Shown here in pieces: positions 43,475 to 52,553 of a stretch of DNA of 64,000 nt. Source of the stretch: an uncultured Eubacteriales bacterium (GTDB taxonomy: Bacteria > Bacillota > Clostridia > Oscillospirales > Acutalibacteraceae). Each line of letters opens with the position of its first letter. Position 1 is the stretch's first letter. Location: positions 1 to 64,000 of the forward strand of contig CAKTVV010000016.1 of assembly GCA_934630515.1 (NCBI GenBank), in the 5' to 3' direction. The notes under the pieces were generated by a model. The model was not told where the DNA came from. It saw only the letters and a list, made by a program, of their open reading frames with translations, and did not search any database. A program made the position numbers and the translations under genes.

Positions 43475-44284
43475 CCGTCGATAGGTCAGTACGAAAAATT
43501 CAGCGGTGAGCGTCAAGCCCTGCAGCTGTGACACCTTTCGCTGATCTGCCAGACCGGTTTTATAGTAATACGGCGTCATGCGGAACAGCGACTCCACCGT
43601 CTCACTGTCAGGCAGCTCCATAGAATACCGCAAGTGTGTTTGCTCCACCAAGTCAAATCCTGTCAACGTAAAGGATTTGACTTGATTTTTATATGGCGTA
43701 TCATAAATACACTGCTTTAGCTCCCATAAATGCTCCTCGCCGGGAATCGCCATGACCAATACGCCATCCGGCTGCAATACCCGCTGCAGCTCCTCGCCGC
43801 AATACGGTGCAAATACATTGGTCACCGCAGCGCAGCTGCTGTCCGCTACCGGCAAATGAAATGCGCTGGCAACGGCAAATTGCCCCTGCGGACAGGTGCG
43901 AGCCGCCTTATCCAAAGCGATCTTGGAAATATCGACCCCGGCACACTCGACCTCTGGGCGCCGGGCGTGAACAGCCGCAGCCATCCGGCGGGTGTAATAT
44001 CCCTCGCCGCAGCCAACATCCAGAAAGCCGCCGCCTGCCGGCATGTGTCGGGAAAGCTGACCGCACAACGTTTCCGCCAGCGGCTCATACCAACCGCCCT
44101 CCAAAAAGCGGCGGCGGGCATCGACCATCAGCTTATCATCTCCGGGCATTTTCCCGTGCTTGCGATTCGCCGGCAGCAAATGAACATAGCCGCTGCGGCT
44201 ACGGTCAAAGCTGTGGCGGCGGCTGCATTGCCAGCCGCTTTCAGCCCGGGTCAGCGGCAAACCGCAGATAGGACATATCCACAT
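43454..44284 (-). CDS. 23S rRNA (guanine-N1)-methyltransferase RlmA-like
   Basis: A 276-residue SAM-dependent methyltransferase. The N-terminal zinc finger (CPICGLPL...WQCSRRHSFD) and FLDVGCGEGYYTRR are typical of RlmA/RrmA, which methylates 23S rRNA in the helix-35 region (G745/G748). The start at 44284 has GAGAGG six bases upstream; the longer frame runs into the hairpin at 44324-44354. It overlaps the rodA-type gene tail to tail. TlrB-like macrolide-resistance methylases are close relatives. Confidence 0.88.
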   Translation of the reverse strand: MWICPICGLPLTRAESGWQCSRRHSFDRSRSGYVHLLPANRKHGKMPGDDKLMVDARRRFLEGGWYEPLAETLCGQLSRHMPAGGGFLDVGCGEGYYTRRMAAAVHARRPEVECAGVDISKIALDKAARTCPQGQFAVASAFHLPVADSSCAAVTNVFAPYCGEELQRVLQPDGVLVMAIPGEEHLWELKQCIYDTPYKNQVKSFTLTGFDLVEQTHLRYSMELPDSETVESLFRMTPYYYKTGLADQRKVSQLQGLTLTAEFFVLTYRRSAAQLR

Positions 44285-44323
44285 AAACTTCCTCTCCGGC
44301 GCCCAGAACAGCGGCGCCTCGAA

Positions 44324-44354
44324 AAAAGGAGCAGACACTGCGTCTGCTCCTTTT
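44324..44354 (-). terminator. Terminator after the small membrane protein gene
   Basis: AAAAGGAGCAGAC pairs perfectly with GTCTGCTCCTTTT around a five-base loop. It is five bases past the small gene's stop. Confidence 0.8.
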
Positions 44355-44358
44355 CATG

Positions 44359-44571
44359 TTATTCCTCGGTGGCGTCCGGCGTTTCGGTCGGCTCGGCACC
44401 AGCCAGCTGATCTAACTCATCCATCTCATAATCAAAGCAATTCTCGCACTCGCACCGAGCAATCCGCTTGGCACGGGCACGCAGCATCAGCAACACAACC
44501 GTTGTGATCGCCGCCACAGCCGCCGCTACAACTGCGATCCAAGTCCATTTGCAATCCTTAGAGCATTTCAT
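44359..44571 (-). CDS. Small single-pass membrane protein of unknown function
   Basis: A 70-residue protein with one transmembrane helix at about residues 9-30 and a cysteine-rich juxtamembrane stretch CECENC (residues 40-45), followed by an acidic tail. The start at 44571 has AAGGAG eight bases upstream. It has its own consensus promoter (44614-44642) and terminator, so it is a real monocistronic gene. The CxCxxC could bind metal. No family is recognised. Confidence 0.75.
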   Translation of the reverse strand: MKCSKDCKWTWIAVVAAAVAAITTVVLLMLRARAKRIARCECENCFDYEMDELDQLAGAEPTETPDATEE

Positions 44572-44613
44572 CGTAAAGACTCCTTTCAGCGAATAGGTTA
44601 CAAATCTGTCATA

Positions 44614-44642
44614 ATTATAGCGCACACGACGATAATTGTCAA
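44614..44642 (-). promoter_or_regulatory. Consensus sigma-A promoter for small membrane protein
   Basis: Read leftward, perfect TTGACA (44637-44642) and TATAAT (44614-44619) are 17 bases apart. Confidence 0.85.
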
Positions 44643-44793
44643 GCATAATCGCAGATAAAGTAAGGTACGCAGTGCATCCGAGCGGTTTTTCGTCAGAACA
44701 CACAGAATTTTTCATGGCACGTTGGTGACCGTGCCGAATGGTTCGGTGTGAAACGACAAAGCGTCGCTCGTATGACTGCGTACCAGTTGCATT

Positions 44794-45819
44794 CTATCCT
44801 CGCTGTCCCGTGTTTCCGGTCAGCAGCAGTGCATGGCAAATTCCGGGGATACTCTCCCCCTGCTGAGAGGAGGTCGGCGACATCAGCGCTCCGGTCGGGC
44901 AAAACAGCAGCTCCGGCAGTTCTCCACGCTCCAGCATGGGCAGAAAATGCCCGCAAAGCACGCTGGCAGAGCAGCCGCAGCCGGAGCCGCCGGCGTGTAC
45001 ATCCTGCGTTTGCCGGTCGAACAGCAGCAGTCCGCAGTCCGTGTAGTTATCCCCCAGCGGAAGTCCTTTCTTTGCCATCAGTTCCCGGCACAGATCACTG
45101 CCCACCTGCCCCAGATCGCCGGTAACGATCTGCGCATAATCCTCCGGGCGGGTGCCGGTGTCGGCAAAGAACCGTTCCAACGTATCCGCCGCAGCGGGGG
45201 CCATAGCGCTGCCCATATTGTTGGCGTCCGTGACCCCAAGATCCTGCACTCGTCCGATGGTCACCTCGGCAATGCGCACTCCCTTGCCGGCACGCCCCAC
45301 GATCACCGCTCCGGCAGCGGTCGCTGTCCATTGGCTGGTTGGCGGTCGCTGTCCTCCGTATTCCAACGGATAGCGAAACTGCCGCTCCGCTGTGCAGAAG
45401 TGGGAGGATGTCACAGCGGAGCACAGATCCGCCGCCCCGCTATCCACAAAAATCGCCGCCATCGCCATGGTCTGCCCCATGGTGGAGCAAGCACCGAACT
45501 GACCGATCAGCGGTACATTCATATCCCGCAGCCCGAAGGTGGAGGCGATATTCTGATTGAGCAGATCTCCGGCAAACAGATATTGCAGCTGACTGGGAGA
45601 TAAGCCCGCCCGATCCAGTGCCCGGGTCAGCGCCTCCTTTTGGAGAGCGCTCTCCGCCTTTTCCCATGTCTTCTCTCCTAAACGGGTATCCTCAAATACG
45701 GCATCGAATTCTTTTCCGAGGGGTCCCTCCCCCTCCTTTTTGCCTACCACGGCTGCCCGCCCCAGAATGGTCGGCTGATTGGACAGAGTAACCGTATACA
45801 AACCCCGGCGCTCCGGCAT
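44794..45819 (-). CDS. spoVAD: Stage V sporulation protein AD
   Basis: A 341-residue thiolase-fold protein that binds dipicolinic acid and helps load it into the spore. LGRAAVVGKKEGEGPLG, FAGDLLNQNI, GACSTMGQTMAMA and GGSGCGCSASVLCGHFLP are hallmarks. GGGAGGAG precedes the ATG, 14 bases after spoVAC. In most Clostridia spoVAE follows; here the next 220 bases hold only a promoter for an unrelated small gene. Confidence 0.95.
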   Translation of the reverse strand: MPERRGLYTVTLSNQPTILGRAAVVGKKEGEGPLGKEFDAVFEDTRLGEKTWEKAESALQKEALTRALDRAGLSPSQLQYLFAGDLLNQNIASTFGLRDMNVPLIGQFGACSTMGQTMAMAAIFVDSGAADLCSAVTSSHFCTAERQFRYPLEYGGQRPPTSQWTATAAGAVIVGRAGKGVRIAEVTIGRVQDLGVTDANNMGSAMAPAAADTLERFFADTGTRPEDYAQIVTGDLGQVGSDLCRELMAKKGLPLGDNYTDCGLLLFDRQTQDVHAGGSGCGCSASVLCGHFLPMLERGELPELLFCPTGALMSPTSSQQGESIPGICHALLLTGNTGQRG

Positions 45820-45833
45820 AATCTCTCCTCCCC

Positions 45834-46277
45834 TCAGCCGATCAGTGAAAACAGGTACAGAATCAGTCCGTATACAGCGCTGGCAGTGATGCCATACACC
45901 AGCACCGGCCCGGCGATAATGAACATTTTGGCACCCAACCCCAGTACAAAGCCCTCTGCCTTGAATTCGATCGCCGGAGCCACCACAGAGTTGGCAAATC
46001 CGGTAATGGGAACCAACGTTCCGGCTCCGGCGTGCTTCGCAATGTTATCAAACACCTGCAAGCCGGTCAGAATCACCGTCACACCAATGAGCACCACGGA
46101 TACAGTCAGCCGTGCGGTCTTTTCCTCCAAATTTCCTTGTACCAGCTGAAAGATCACCTCACCGATGGCGCAGATCAGTCCGCCGATCAAAAACGCCTTC
46201 AGGCAGTCCTTGACTACCGGTGAACCGGGTGAAGCCTGCTTGCTCATGCGGTCGTATTCCTTTTCCGAAATACCCAT
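45834..46277 (-). CDS. spoVAC: Stage V sporulation protein AC
   Basis: A 147-residue membrane protein with four hydrophobic segments, a mechanosensitive component of the spore dipicolinic-acid channel. KAFLIGGLICAIGEVIF and AGAGTLVPITGFANSVVAPAIEFKAEGFVLGLG are conserved. It opens the spoVAC-spoVAD unit with a SigG-like promoter just upstream. GAGGGG precedes the ATG. Confidence 0.95.
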   Translation of the reverse strand: MGISEKEYDRMSKQASPGSPVVKDCLKAFLIGGLICAIGEVIFQLVQGNLEEKTARLTVSVVLIGVTVILTGLQVFDNIAKHAGAGTLVPITGFANSVVAPAIEFKAEGFVLGLGAKMFIIAGPVLVYGITASAVYGLILYLFSLIG

Positions 46278-46306
46278 GCCGATCCCCTCACTTATCGTTT
46301 TGGAGT

Positions 46307-46335
46307 TAGTGTGTCATGTCTGCGCAAAAATATAC
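46307..46335 (-). promoter_or_regulatory. SigG-like sporulation promoter for spoVAC
   Basis: Read leftward, GTATA (46331-46335) and CACACTA (46307-46313) are 17 bases apart, close to the forespore SigG pattern GHATR/CATNNTA-like. One -10 base differs. spoVA genes are classic SigG targets. Confidence 0.5.
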
Positions 46336-46414
46336 CAAATGCAGCTTATCGAACGTGAGCCGATTCGATAACCGGCATTTCCAGCGGCGGTTTTATCCGG
46401 ATGATGCACATAAA

Positions 46415-46448
46415 AATAATGGTAGACACTTTCGTGCCTACCATTATT
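46415..46448 (-). terminator. Rho-independent terminator after oppA
   Basis: AATAATGGTAG and CTACCATTATT pair with a few extra inner pairs. Read leftward the stem is followed by TTTTT. Confidence 0.8.
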
Positions 46449-46516
46449 CTATCCCTCTGCGCCCATCGGCACAGGTGGTTTTTTATCGGATTTTAACCGA
46501 TATGCGTTGGAGAGAC

Positions 46517-48193
46517 TTAGCCCTCGAGGTACGCATACTGCAGATACCAGTAGCCATAGGGGCTATGCCAGGTGCCCTTCAGCTCGGCCTTCTGCAGCCA
46601 GAAGTCGTTGTAGTACGCAACCGGGATGCAGGCGTAGTCGTTCATCATGATCTTCTCCGCATCGTGCAGCTTCTCAAAGTGGGTCTTGGAATCCGCCACC
46701 TTGGAGCCGTTCATCGCATCGTCAAACGCCTTGCTGCTGTACTTGCCGTCGTTGTTGCCGTTGGTGGACAGGAACAGCTCGATCATGTTGGAAGCATCGT
46801 TGTAGTCCATAACCCAGCCGTTACGAGCCATCTCGTAGTTACCGGCACGGCGCTGGGGAGTGAAAGCCTTCCACTCCACGATGTCGATCTTCATCTCGAT
46901 GCCCAGCACCTCTTTATAGCACTGCTGCAGATACTCAGCAACGACCTTGTGGTAACCGGAATCGTTGGTGGAGTAGGTGATGGTCGGGAAGCCCTTGCCA
47001 TCCGGATAGCCGGCCTCAGCCAGAGCCGCCTTAGCAGCCGCCTTGTTGGCCTCATAATCCTTGCTGATGTAGGTCTCGCCGCCATTCGCCTTTACGGAGT
47101 TGTCGAAGAACATACCCTCGTTGTCCACAATGCCGGGGCCGGCAAAGTTGTAAGCGGGGCTGTAGGTGCCCTGCATCAGGGTATTAGCGATGTAGTCACG
47201 GTCGATCGCCAGGTTCAGAGCCTTACGGACATTAATGTTGTTGAAAGGCTCCTTCTGGGTGTTCATATTCAAATAATAAGTGCCCAGAATGGTGTCAACA
47301 TAGAAGTCGCCGCCCTCGGTGGACTTCTTCAGGCTGGGGATCTCCTCCGTGGGAACATTTTTAATCAGCTGTGCCTCGCCGCTGTTATAAGCCGCAAAGG
47401 AAGCACTCTCATCCTCAAGCAGCAGGAAGTTCAGGGTCTCCGTCACGATCTTGGAGCTATCCCAACCGCCGTTGTAGTTCGGGTTCTTCTTGCAGACGAT
47501 GCGCTCGCTCTCCGTCCAGGAGGAGATCATGTAGGGACCGTTGCAGACATAGGTCTCCGGCTTGGTCGCCCAAGCATCGCCATTGGTCTCCACAGTTGCC
47601 TTCTGCACCGGGCTCATGGTGCCGAACGCCACGATCTTATCAAAGTAAGAGCAGGGATACGCCAATTGGACCGTCAGAGTCTTGCCGTCCTCGCTCGCCT
47701 TGACATTCAGCAAATCGGGGTTGGGCTCCGTGGTGGTCTTGCCCTCGTCGTCGGGGTTGCCGATGGCAGCCTTATAGCCGTCGATCATACCGATAACCGT
47801 ATCGGCATAGGGGGCAGCCAGCTTAACATCGGCGATCCGCTTGAAGGTGTACTCAAAATCCTTCGCATTCAGCTCGGTGCCGTCGGACCACTTCAGACCG
47901 TCACGCATGGTGAAGGTCCAGGTCAGACCGTCGTCGCTGACTTTCCAAGACTTTGCCTGACCGGGCTGTACCTTGTTGTCCTGGTCAATGATCAGCAGAG
48001 TCTCGAACAGGGTGATCAGCATGTTACCGCCGTCCACCGCACTGTTCAGAGCGGGATCCAGAGTCTCGGGGTTCGGACCGATCTGTACGGTGACTTCGTC
48101 TTTAGCCGCCTCCTTACCGCAGCCGGCAAGGCTCGCCAGACCGAGCACCAAGCAGAAAGTCAGAACCAGAGCCATGATTTTCTTTGCTTTCAC
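46517..48193 (-). CDS. Oligopeptide ABC transporter substrate-binding lipoprotein
   Basis: A 558-residue family 5 solute-binding protein (OppA/DppA). A signal peptide ends in the lipobox LASLAGC, so it should be a lipoprotein. VQIGPNPETLDPALN, WTFTMRDGLKWSDGTEL and VRKALNLAIDR are family motifs. The GTG at 48193 has GGAG eight bases upstream; a TTG further up is less likely. It is last in the opp operon and ends before a strong terminator. Peptide specificity is not readable. Confidence 0.92.
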   Translation of the reverse strand: MKAKKIMALVLTFCLVLGLASLAGCGKEAAKDEVTVQIGPNPETLDPALNSAVDGGNMLITLFETLLIIDQDNKVQPGQAKSWKVSDDGLTWTFTMRDGLKWSDGTELNAKDFEYTFKRIADVKLAAPYADTVIGMIDGYKAAIGNPDDEGKTTTEPNPDLLNVKASEDGKTLTVQLAYPCSYFDKIVAFGTMSPVQKATVETNGDAWATKPETYVCNGPYMISSWTESERIVCKKNPNYNGGWDSSKIVTETLNFLLLEDESASFAAYNSGEAQLIKNVPTEEIPSLKKSTEGGDFYVDTILGTYYLNMNTQKEPFNNINVRKALNLAIDRDYIANTLMQGTYSPAYNFAGPGIVDNEGMFFDNSVKANGGETYISKDYEANKAAAKAALAEAGYPDGKGFPTITYSTNDSGYHKVVAEYLQQCYKEVLGIEMKIDIVEWKAFTPQRRAGNYEMARNGWVMDYNDASNMIELFLSTNGNNDGKYSSKAFDDAMNGSKVADSKTHFEKLHDAEKIMMNDYACIPVAYYNDFWLQKAELKGTWHSPYGYWYLQYAYLEG

Positions 48194-48277
48194 TTTCTCC
48201 ACTCCATTTCTCAAAATTCGCAGTTACCTGCTTTATCCAATGCGCCCTGGCGACGCATTAAATACTGTAATGGCGGA

Positions 48278-49273
48278 TCACCTTACACGATCCAAATGAT
48301 GGCACGCCGCCCAATGACCGGGGCTGACCTCCTTAAATTCCGGCACCTCTGCCGCACAGCACTCATCCGCATAGGGGCAGCGGGTGCGGAACCGGCAGCC
48401 GCTGGGCGGATTGAGAGGGCTGGGCACATCGCCCTGCAGGGCGATGCGCTTGTTGGCACGGGCTGTAATGGGATCCGCCACCGGAATGGCGGAGATCAGG
48501 CTGCGGGTATACGGATGGACACTGCGAGCGATCAGCTCATAGCTGTCCGCCAGCTCCACCAGCTTGCCCAGATACATCACGCCGATGCGGTTGGAAATAT
48601 GCCGCACTACACTCAAATCGTGAGCGATGAACAGGTAGGTCAGACCCAACTCCTGCTGCAGATCCTCGAACATATTGACGACCTGCGCCTGAATAGACAC
48701 ATCCAGTGCCGACACCGGCTCATCGCACACGATGAACTCCGGATCGACCGCCAGCGCCCGGGCGATACCCACCCGCTGCCGCTGGCCGCCGGAAAACTCA
48801 TGGGGATACCGGTTGGCGTGCTCGCTATTTAGCCCCACACGCTCCAGCAAACGAATGATCCGATCCCGGCGCTCCTGCTTGTTCGCCGCCAGTTTGTGAA
48901 TATCGATTGCCTCTCCCACAATGTCCCCGATGGTCATACGGGGATCCAAGCTGGCATAGGGATCCTGAAATACGATCTGCATCTTGCGGCGATACGGCAG
49001 CATATTCACGGCGATCTTCTGCTCTTTATCAAAGATCGTCTCGCCGTCATAAATGATCGTACCGTCGGTCGGCTCGTACAGACGCAGCATCGTGCGGCCA
49101 ACGGTGGTTTTTCCACAGCCGGACTCGCCCACCAGACCCATGGTCTCACCCTTGCGGATGGCAAAGGATACATCGTCCACTGCCTGCACAAAGCGCTTAT
49201 GAGAGCCATGTCCGCCCGCCGGAAAATACTGCTGCAGATGCTGCACCTCAACCAGCGTTTTTTCTTCACTCAT
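48278..49273 (-). CDS. Oligopeptide ABC transporter ATP-binding protein OppF-like
   Basis: A 331-residue ATPase with Walker [13 protein letters not shown], signature [14 protein letters not shown], Walker [15 protein letters not shown], and the C-terminal oligopeptide/dipeptide transporter extension with cysteines ([11 protein letters not shown]) found in Opp/Dpp ATPases. It overlaps the upstream ATPase by eight bases and pairs with it. Confidence 0.93.
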   Translation of the reverse strand: MSEEKTLVEVQHLQQYFPAGGHGSHKRFVQAVDDVSFAIRKGETMGLVGESGCGKTTVGRTMLRLYEPTDGTIIYDGETIFDKEQKIAVNMLPYRRKMQIVFQDPYASLDPRMTIGDIVGEAIDIHKLAANKQERRDRIIRLLERVGLNSEHANRYPHEFSGGQRQRVGIARALAVDPEFIVCDEPVSALDVSIQAQVVNMFEDLQQELGLTYLFIAHDLSVVRHISNRIGVMYLGKLVELADSYELIARSVHPYTRSLISAIPVADPITARANKRIALQGDVPSPLNPPSGCRFRTRCPYADECCAAEVPEFKEVSPGHWAACHHLDRVR

Positions 49274-50267
49274 GGCTGACCGCTCCTTCCGCTTCTTCCT
49301 TCTGGCGCAGCCAGCAATAGGTGTAATGAGTATCGCTCAGCTCCGTTTTCGGCGGCATTTCCCGCAGACAGATCTTCATGCAGCTGCCGCAGCGAGGAGC
49401 AAAGGGACAACCCGCCGGAGGATTCAGCAAATCGACCGGCTGCCCCTCAATGGGAATCAGACGGGTGATCTCCTCGGCGTTCAGATTGGGGATGGACTTG
49501 ATCAACCCCTTGGTATACTCATGGCTGGGTTGATAGAAGATCTCATCCGTCGTGCCATATTCCACAATGTGACCGGCATACATAACGGCGATCTTCTCGC
49601 ACATGCTGGCAACAACGCCCAAATCGTGGGTGATCATAATAATGCTCATGCCCAGTTTTTTGCGCAGCTCCTGCATCAGCTCCAGAATCTGTGCCTGAAT
49701 GGTCACATCCAGAGCCGTCGTCGGCTCGTCCGCAATCAAAAGCTTCGGCTCACACGCCAGTGCGATTGCAATCATCACCCGCTGCCGCATACCGCCGGAC
49801 AACTCGTGCGGATACTGCTTCAGCCGCTTTTCCGGCTCGTTGATCCCCACCAGCTCCAGCAGTTCACGAGCACGGTCGTGCGCCTGCTTCTTTGTTTTAT
49901 CTGTATGCAGCAGAATGACCTCTTCAATCTGGTTGCCGATGGTATACACCGGATTCAGACTGGTCATCGGATCCTGGAAAATAATGGACACTTCATTCCC
50001 GCGGATTTTCCGGAATTCTTCCTCAGTCATCTGGTCGATCTGGTGTCCGTTAAAGCGAATGGTTCCGCCCACCAGCTTGCCGGGATAGGCGTTCAAACCC
50101 ATAATGGAGTACGCCGTCACCGATTTGCCGGAGCCGGACTCTCCCACGATGCCCAGCACATCCCCCTCATCCATAGAGAAGGACACGCCGTTCAGAGCTT
50201 TCACTTCACCGGCAGGGGTAAAGAACGACAGGCGCTCGTCTTTGATCTCCAATAGCTTTTCGCTCAC
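49266..50267 (-). CDS. Oligopeptide ABC transporter ATP-binding protein OppD-like
   Basis: A 333-residue ATPase with Walker [14 protein letters not shown], signature [15 protein letters not shown], Walker [15 protein letters not shown] and the C-terminal cysteine extension [14 protein letters not shown], which in related proteins binds an iron-sulfur cluster. It works with the OppF-like subunit to power peptide import. Confidence 0.93.
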   Translation of the reverse strand: MSEKLLEIKDERLSFFTPAGEVKALNGVSFSMDEGDVLGIVGESGSGKSVTAYSIMGLNAYPGKLVGGTIRFNGHQIDQMTEEEFRKIRGNEVSIIFQDPMTSLNPVYTIGNQIEEVILLHTDKTKKQAHDRARELLELVGINEPEKRLKQYPHELSGGMRQRVMIAIALACEPKLLIADEPTTALDVTIQAQILELMQELRKKLGMSIIMITHDLGVVASMCEKIAVMYAGHIVEYGTTDEIFYQPSHEYTKGLIKSIPNLNAEEITRLIPIEGQPVDLLNPPAGCPFAPRCGSCMKICLREMPPKTELSDTHYTYCWLRQKEEAEGAVSHE

Positions 50268-50283
50268 GTCGTTTCCCCTCCCC

Positions 50284-51324
50284 TCAATTCTTCAGCTTCG
50301 GGTCAAACGCATCCCGCAGACCGTCGCCAAAAAGGTTAAATACCAGGATCGTCACGCTGATCAGGATCGCCGGCAGCAGCAACAGGTGGGGATAGGTGTT
50401 CATACCCTTGACTGCATCCGTCGCCAACGAGCCGAGAGACGGCATAGGAGCCGCCACACCCAATCCCAGAAAGCTCAAATAGCTCTCGGTGAAAATTGCC
50501 GAGGGGATCTGCAGCGTCGTCGTCACGATCAGCGTGCCGATGCAGTTCGTCAGCAGATGCTTGCGCACGATGCGGGAGCCCTTAGCGCCCAGCGCACGGG
50601 CAGCCGTCACATACTCGGCTTCTTTCAAGACCAGCACCTGAGAACGGGTGATCCGAGCCATGCCAACCCAGTACAGCAGAATGAATACCAGAAAGATCGC
50701 CACCAGATTAGGACCGACGATCTGCATCCAATGGAAGCCGGGCACACGGGACAGGGATTCCAGCCGCTCCTTCAGCACCATGGACAGAATGATGATCAGC
50801 AAAATATCCGGAACGGTATACAGGATATCGGTGATCCGCATCATGATGTTATCCACCCAGCCGCCCACATAGGCAGCAACGGCGCCAAAGGTGGCGCCGA
50901 CAAGCAGCACCAGCGCTGCGCAGATCAGACCGACAGTCAGACTGATCCGTGTACCCATCATCAAACGCACCGCAAAATCCCGTCCCAGCTTATCGGTGCC
51001 GCAGATATGCGGAAACACCTTTTCGCCGGCGTCGATGCGGGCCTGTTCCGTGGCGCTGTACTCAAACGGCGCCAAATTCTCGCTGTACTTGATCTGCTGC
51101 TCATAGCTATACGGCCACATAGCCGGCAGGAAATACGCAAAGAATACGATCAGCAGGATCACGACCATGCTCACCACAGCGATGCGGTTTTTGAACAGAC
51201 GGCGAAAGCCATCCTTCCAGAAGCTCACGCTGTCCCGCATGATGACCAGCTCCTGCTTTTCATCCACAGTAGCCGGAGCGAAATCGTCCGGGTTCAACTG
51301 CAAACTAAAAGGCTTTTTACTCAT
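50284..51324 (-). CDS. Oligopeptide ABC transporter permease OppC-like
   Basis: A 346-residue permease with an N-terminal cytoplasmic segment (about residues 1-45) and six membrane spans. The EAA loop is AARALGAKGSRIVRKHLLTN, and a large extracytoplasmic loop before the BPD_transp_1 domain is typical of OppC. It follows the OppB gene by 19 bases. Confidence 0.92.
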   Translation of the reverse strand: MSKKPFSLQLNPDDFAPATVDEKQELVIMRDSVSFWKDGFRRLFKNRIAVVSMVVILLIVFFAYFLPAMWPYSYEQQIKYSENLAPFEYSATEQARIDAGEKVFPHICGTDKLGRDFAVRLMMGTRISLTVGLICAALVLLVGATFGAVAAYVGGWVDNIMMRITDILYTVPDILLIIILSMVLKERLESLSRVPGFHWMQIVGPNLVAIFLVFILLYWVGMARITRSQVLVLKEAEYVTAARALGAKGSRIVRKHLLTNCIGTLIVTTTLQIPSAIFTESYLSFLGLGVAAPMPSLGSLATDAVKGMNTYPHLLLLPAILISVTILVFNLFGDGLRDAFDPKLKN

Positions 51325-51343
51325 AGCGTCCGTTTTCGCTCCT

Positions 51344-52261
51344 TTACTTTAATTTAATACGGGGATCGATCACCTTATAGAGAATATCCACCACAACGTT
51401 GGCAAGGATCACCAGCGTCGCCAGCACGATCGTCGTTCCCATGATCATCGTATAGTCCCGGTTGGTGATAGCTGATACGAATTCCCGTCCCAGTCCCGGA
51501 ACGGTAAAGATCTTTTCTACCACGAAAGAGCCGGTCATCATGCTTGCCAGCATGGGGCCGACATAGGTGACAACGGGCAGGATCGCATTACGCAGCGCAT
51601 GCTTAAAAAGGGTCTTGAAATTGGACAGACCCTTGGCCCGTGCGGTGCGGATATAATCCTGTCCCATCACGTCCAGCAGGCTGGAGCGCATCAGACGGGT
51701 AATGTACGCCGACGGATAGATCGCCAGCGCCGTCACCGGCATGATATACGCCGAGACGCTGTTCAGGCCAACGGTAGGCAAAATATTGAGCTTACTGCCA
51801 AAGGTATACAATAGCAGCACACTGCTGATGAAGCTGGGGATCGCTATTCCGCAGGTCGCCAGCACCAAAATGAAGTTATCCGCAAATTTGCCCCGGTTGA
51901 ATGCCGACAGACATCCCAGCGGTATCCCGATGCACAGCGCCACCAGCACGGCGATGCCCGCCAGGCGGGCAGAGACCGGGAATTTCGTGAAGATAATGTC
52001 CGAGACCGTCCGGCCACGCTGCTTCAAGCTGGCTCCCATGTCCCCTTTCAGCAGATCTGTCATATAGGTGGCATACCGCTCCATGATCGGCTTATCCAGC
52101 CCGTATTTCTGCGCCAGCGCCTCCTGCGCAGCCTTACTGATGTTTTTTTCTGCCACGAAGGGGCCGCCGGGTACCAAATTCATCAGGAAAAATGTCAGCG
52201 TAGCGACAATGAAAATGCTCAGCAGAGCCGTCGCCAGCCGCTTGACGATGTATTTTGCCAA
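51344..52261 (-). CDS. Oligopeptide ABC transporter permease OppB-like
   Basis: A 305-residue permease starting AKYIVKRLATALLSIF, the usual OppB N-terminus. The EAA loop is RTARAKGLSNFKTLFKHALRN and six spans are visible. The TTG at 52261 has AAGGAG ten bases upstream and gives the family length; an ATG far upstream would run through the promoter and is rejected. It is first in the oppBCDFA unit, driven from 52332-52360. Confidence 0.9.
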   Translation of the reverse strand: MAKYIVKRLATALLSIFIVATLTFFLMNLVPGGPFVAEKNISKAAQEALAQKYGLDKPIMERYATYMTDLLKGDMGASLKQRGRTVSDIIFTKFPVSARLAGIAVLVALCIGIPLGCLSAFNRGKFADNFILVLATCGIAIPSFISSVLLLYTFGSKLNILPTVGLNSVSAYIMPVTALAIYPSAYITRLMRSSLLDVMGQDYIRTARAKGLSNFKTLFKHALRNAILPVVTYVGPMLASMMTGSFVVEKIFTVPGLGREFVSAITNRDYTMIMGTTIVLATLVILANVVVDILYKVIDPRIKLK

Positions 52262-52331
52262 ATCGGTCACACTCCTTGAAATTCCTGCATCTACGCACCT
52301 AACCAGTAAGTAAAATAACAGCTGTTGAGGG

Positions 52332-52360
52332 ATTATACCACAAAACACTGATTTTGTCAA
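52332..52360 (-). promoter_or_regulatory. Consensus sigma-A promoter for opp operon
   Basis: Read leftward, perfect TTGACA (52355-52360) and TATAAT (52332-52337) are 17 bases apart. The leader is about 64 bases. Confidence 0.85.
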
Positions 52361-52484
52361 TTTATATTGATAAAATGCTGCCATTTTCTTTTTTGCAATC
52401 GATCCAAACAATCAAAAAAGCCACGAATTTTCTTTGACTTTAAGCATCGAAAAGCGGAAATATAGCGGTATTTGGATTTTTTTC

Positions 52485-52513
52485 TTTACAACTGCCTATA
52501 CTTCCGATATAAT
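52485..52513 (+). promoter_or_regulatory. Sigma-A-type promoter for prfB
   Basis: TTTACA (52485-52490) and TATAAT (52508-52513) are 17 bases apart, diverging from the opp promoter. Confidence 0.8.
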
Positions 52514-52553
52514 AGTTTGTTGAAAACTATGATAACGAAACAGGAGACATATC

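Noticed and set aside
46316..48832. 838-codon open frame on the + strand
   Set aside because: It is antisense to oppA and the OppF-like gene, has no ribosome site and no recognisable motif; it is a GC-rich shadow.
49272..51357. Two long + strand open frames (327 and 417 codons)
   Set aside because: Antisense to OppD and OppC genes, which carry complete transporter motifs.
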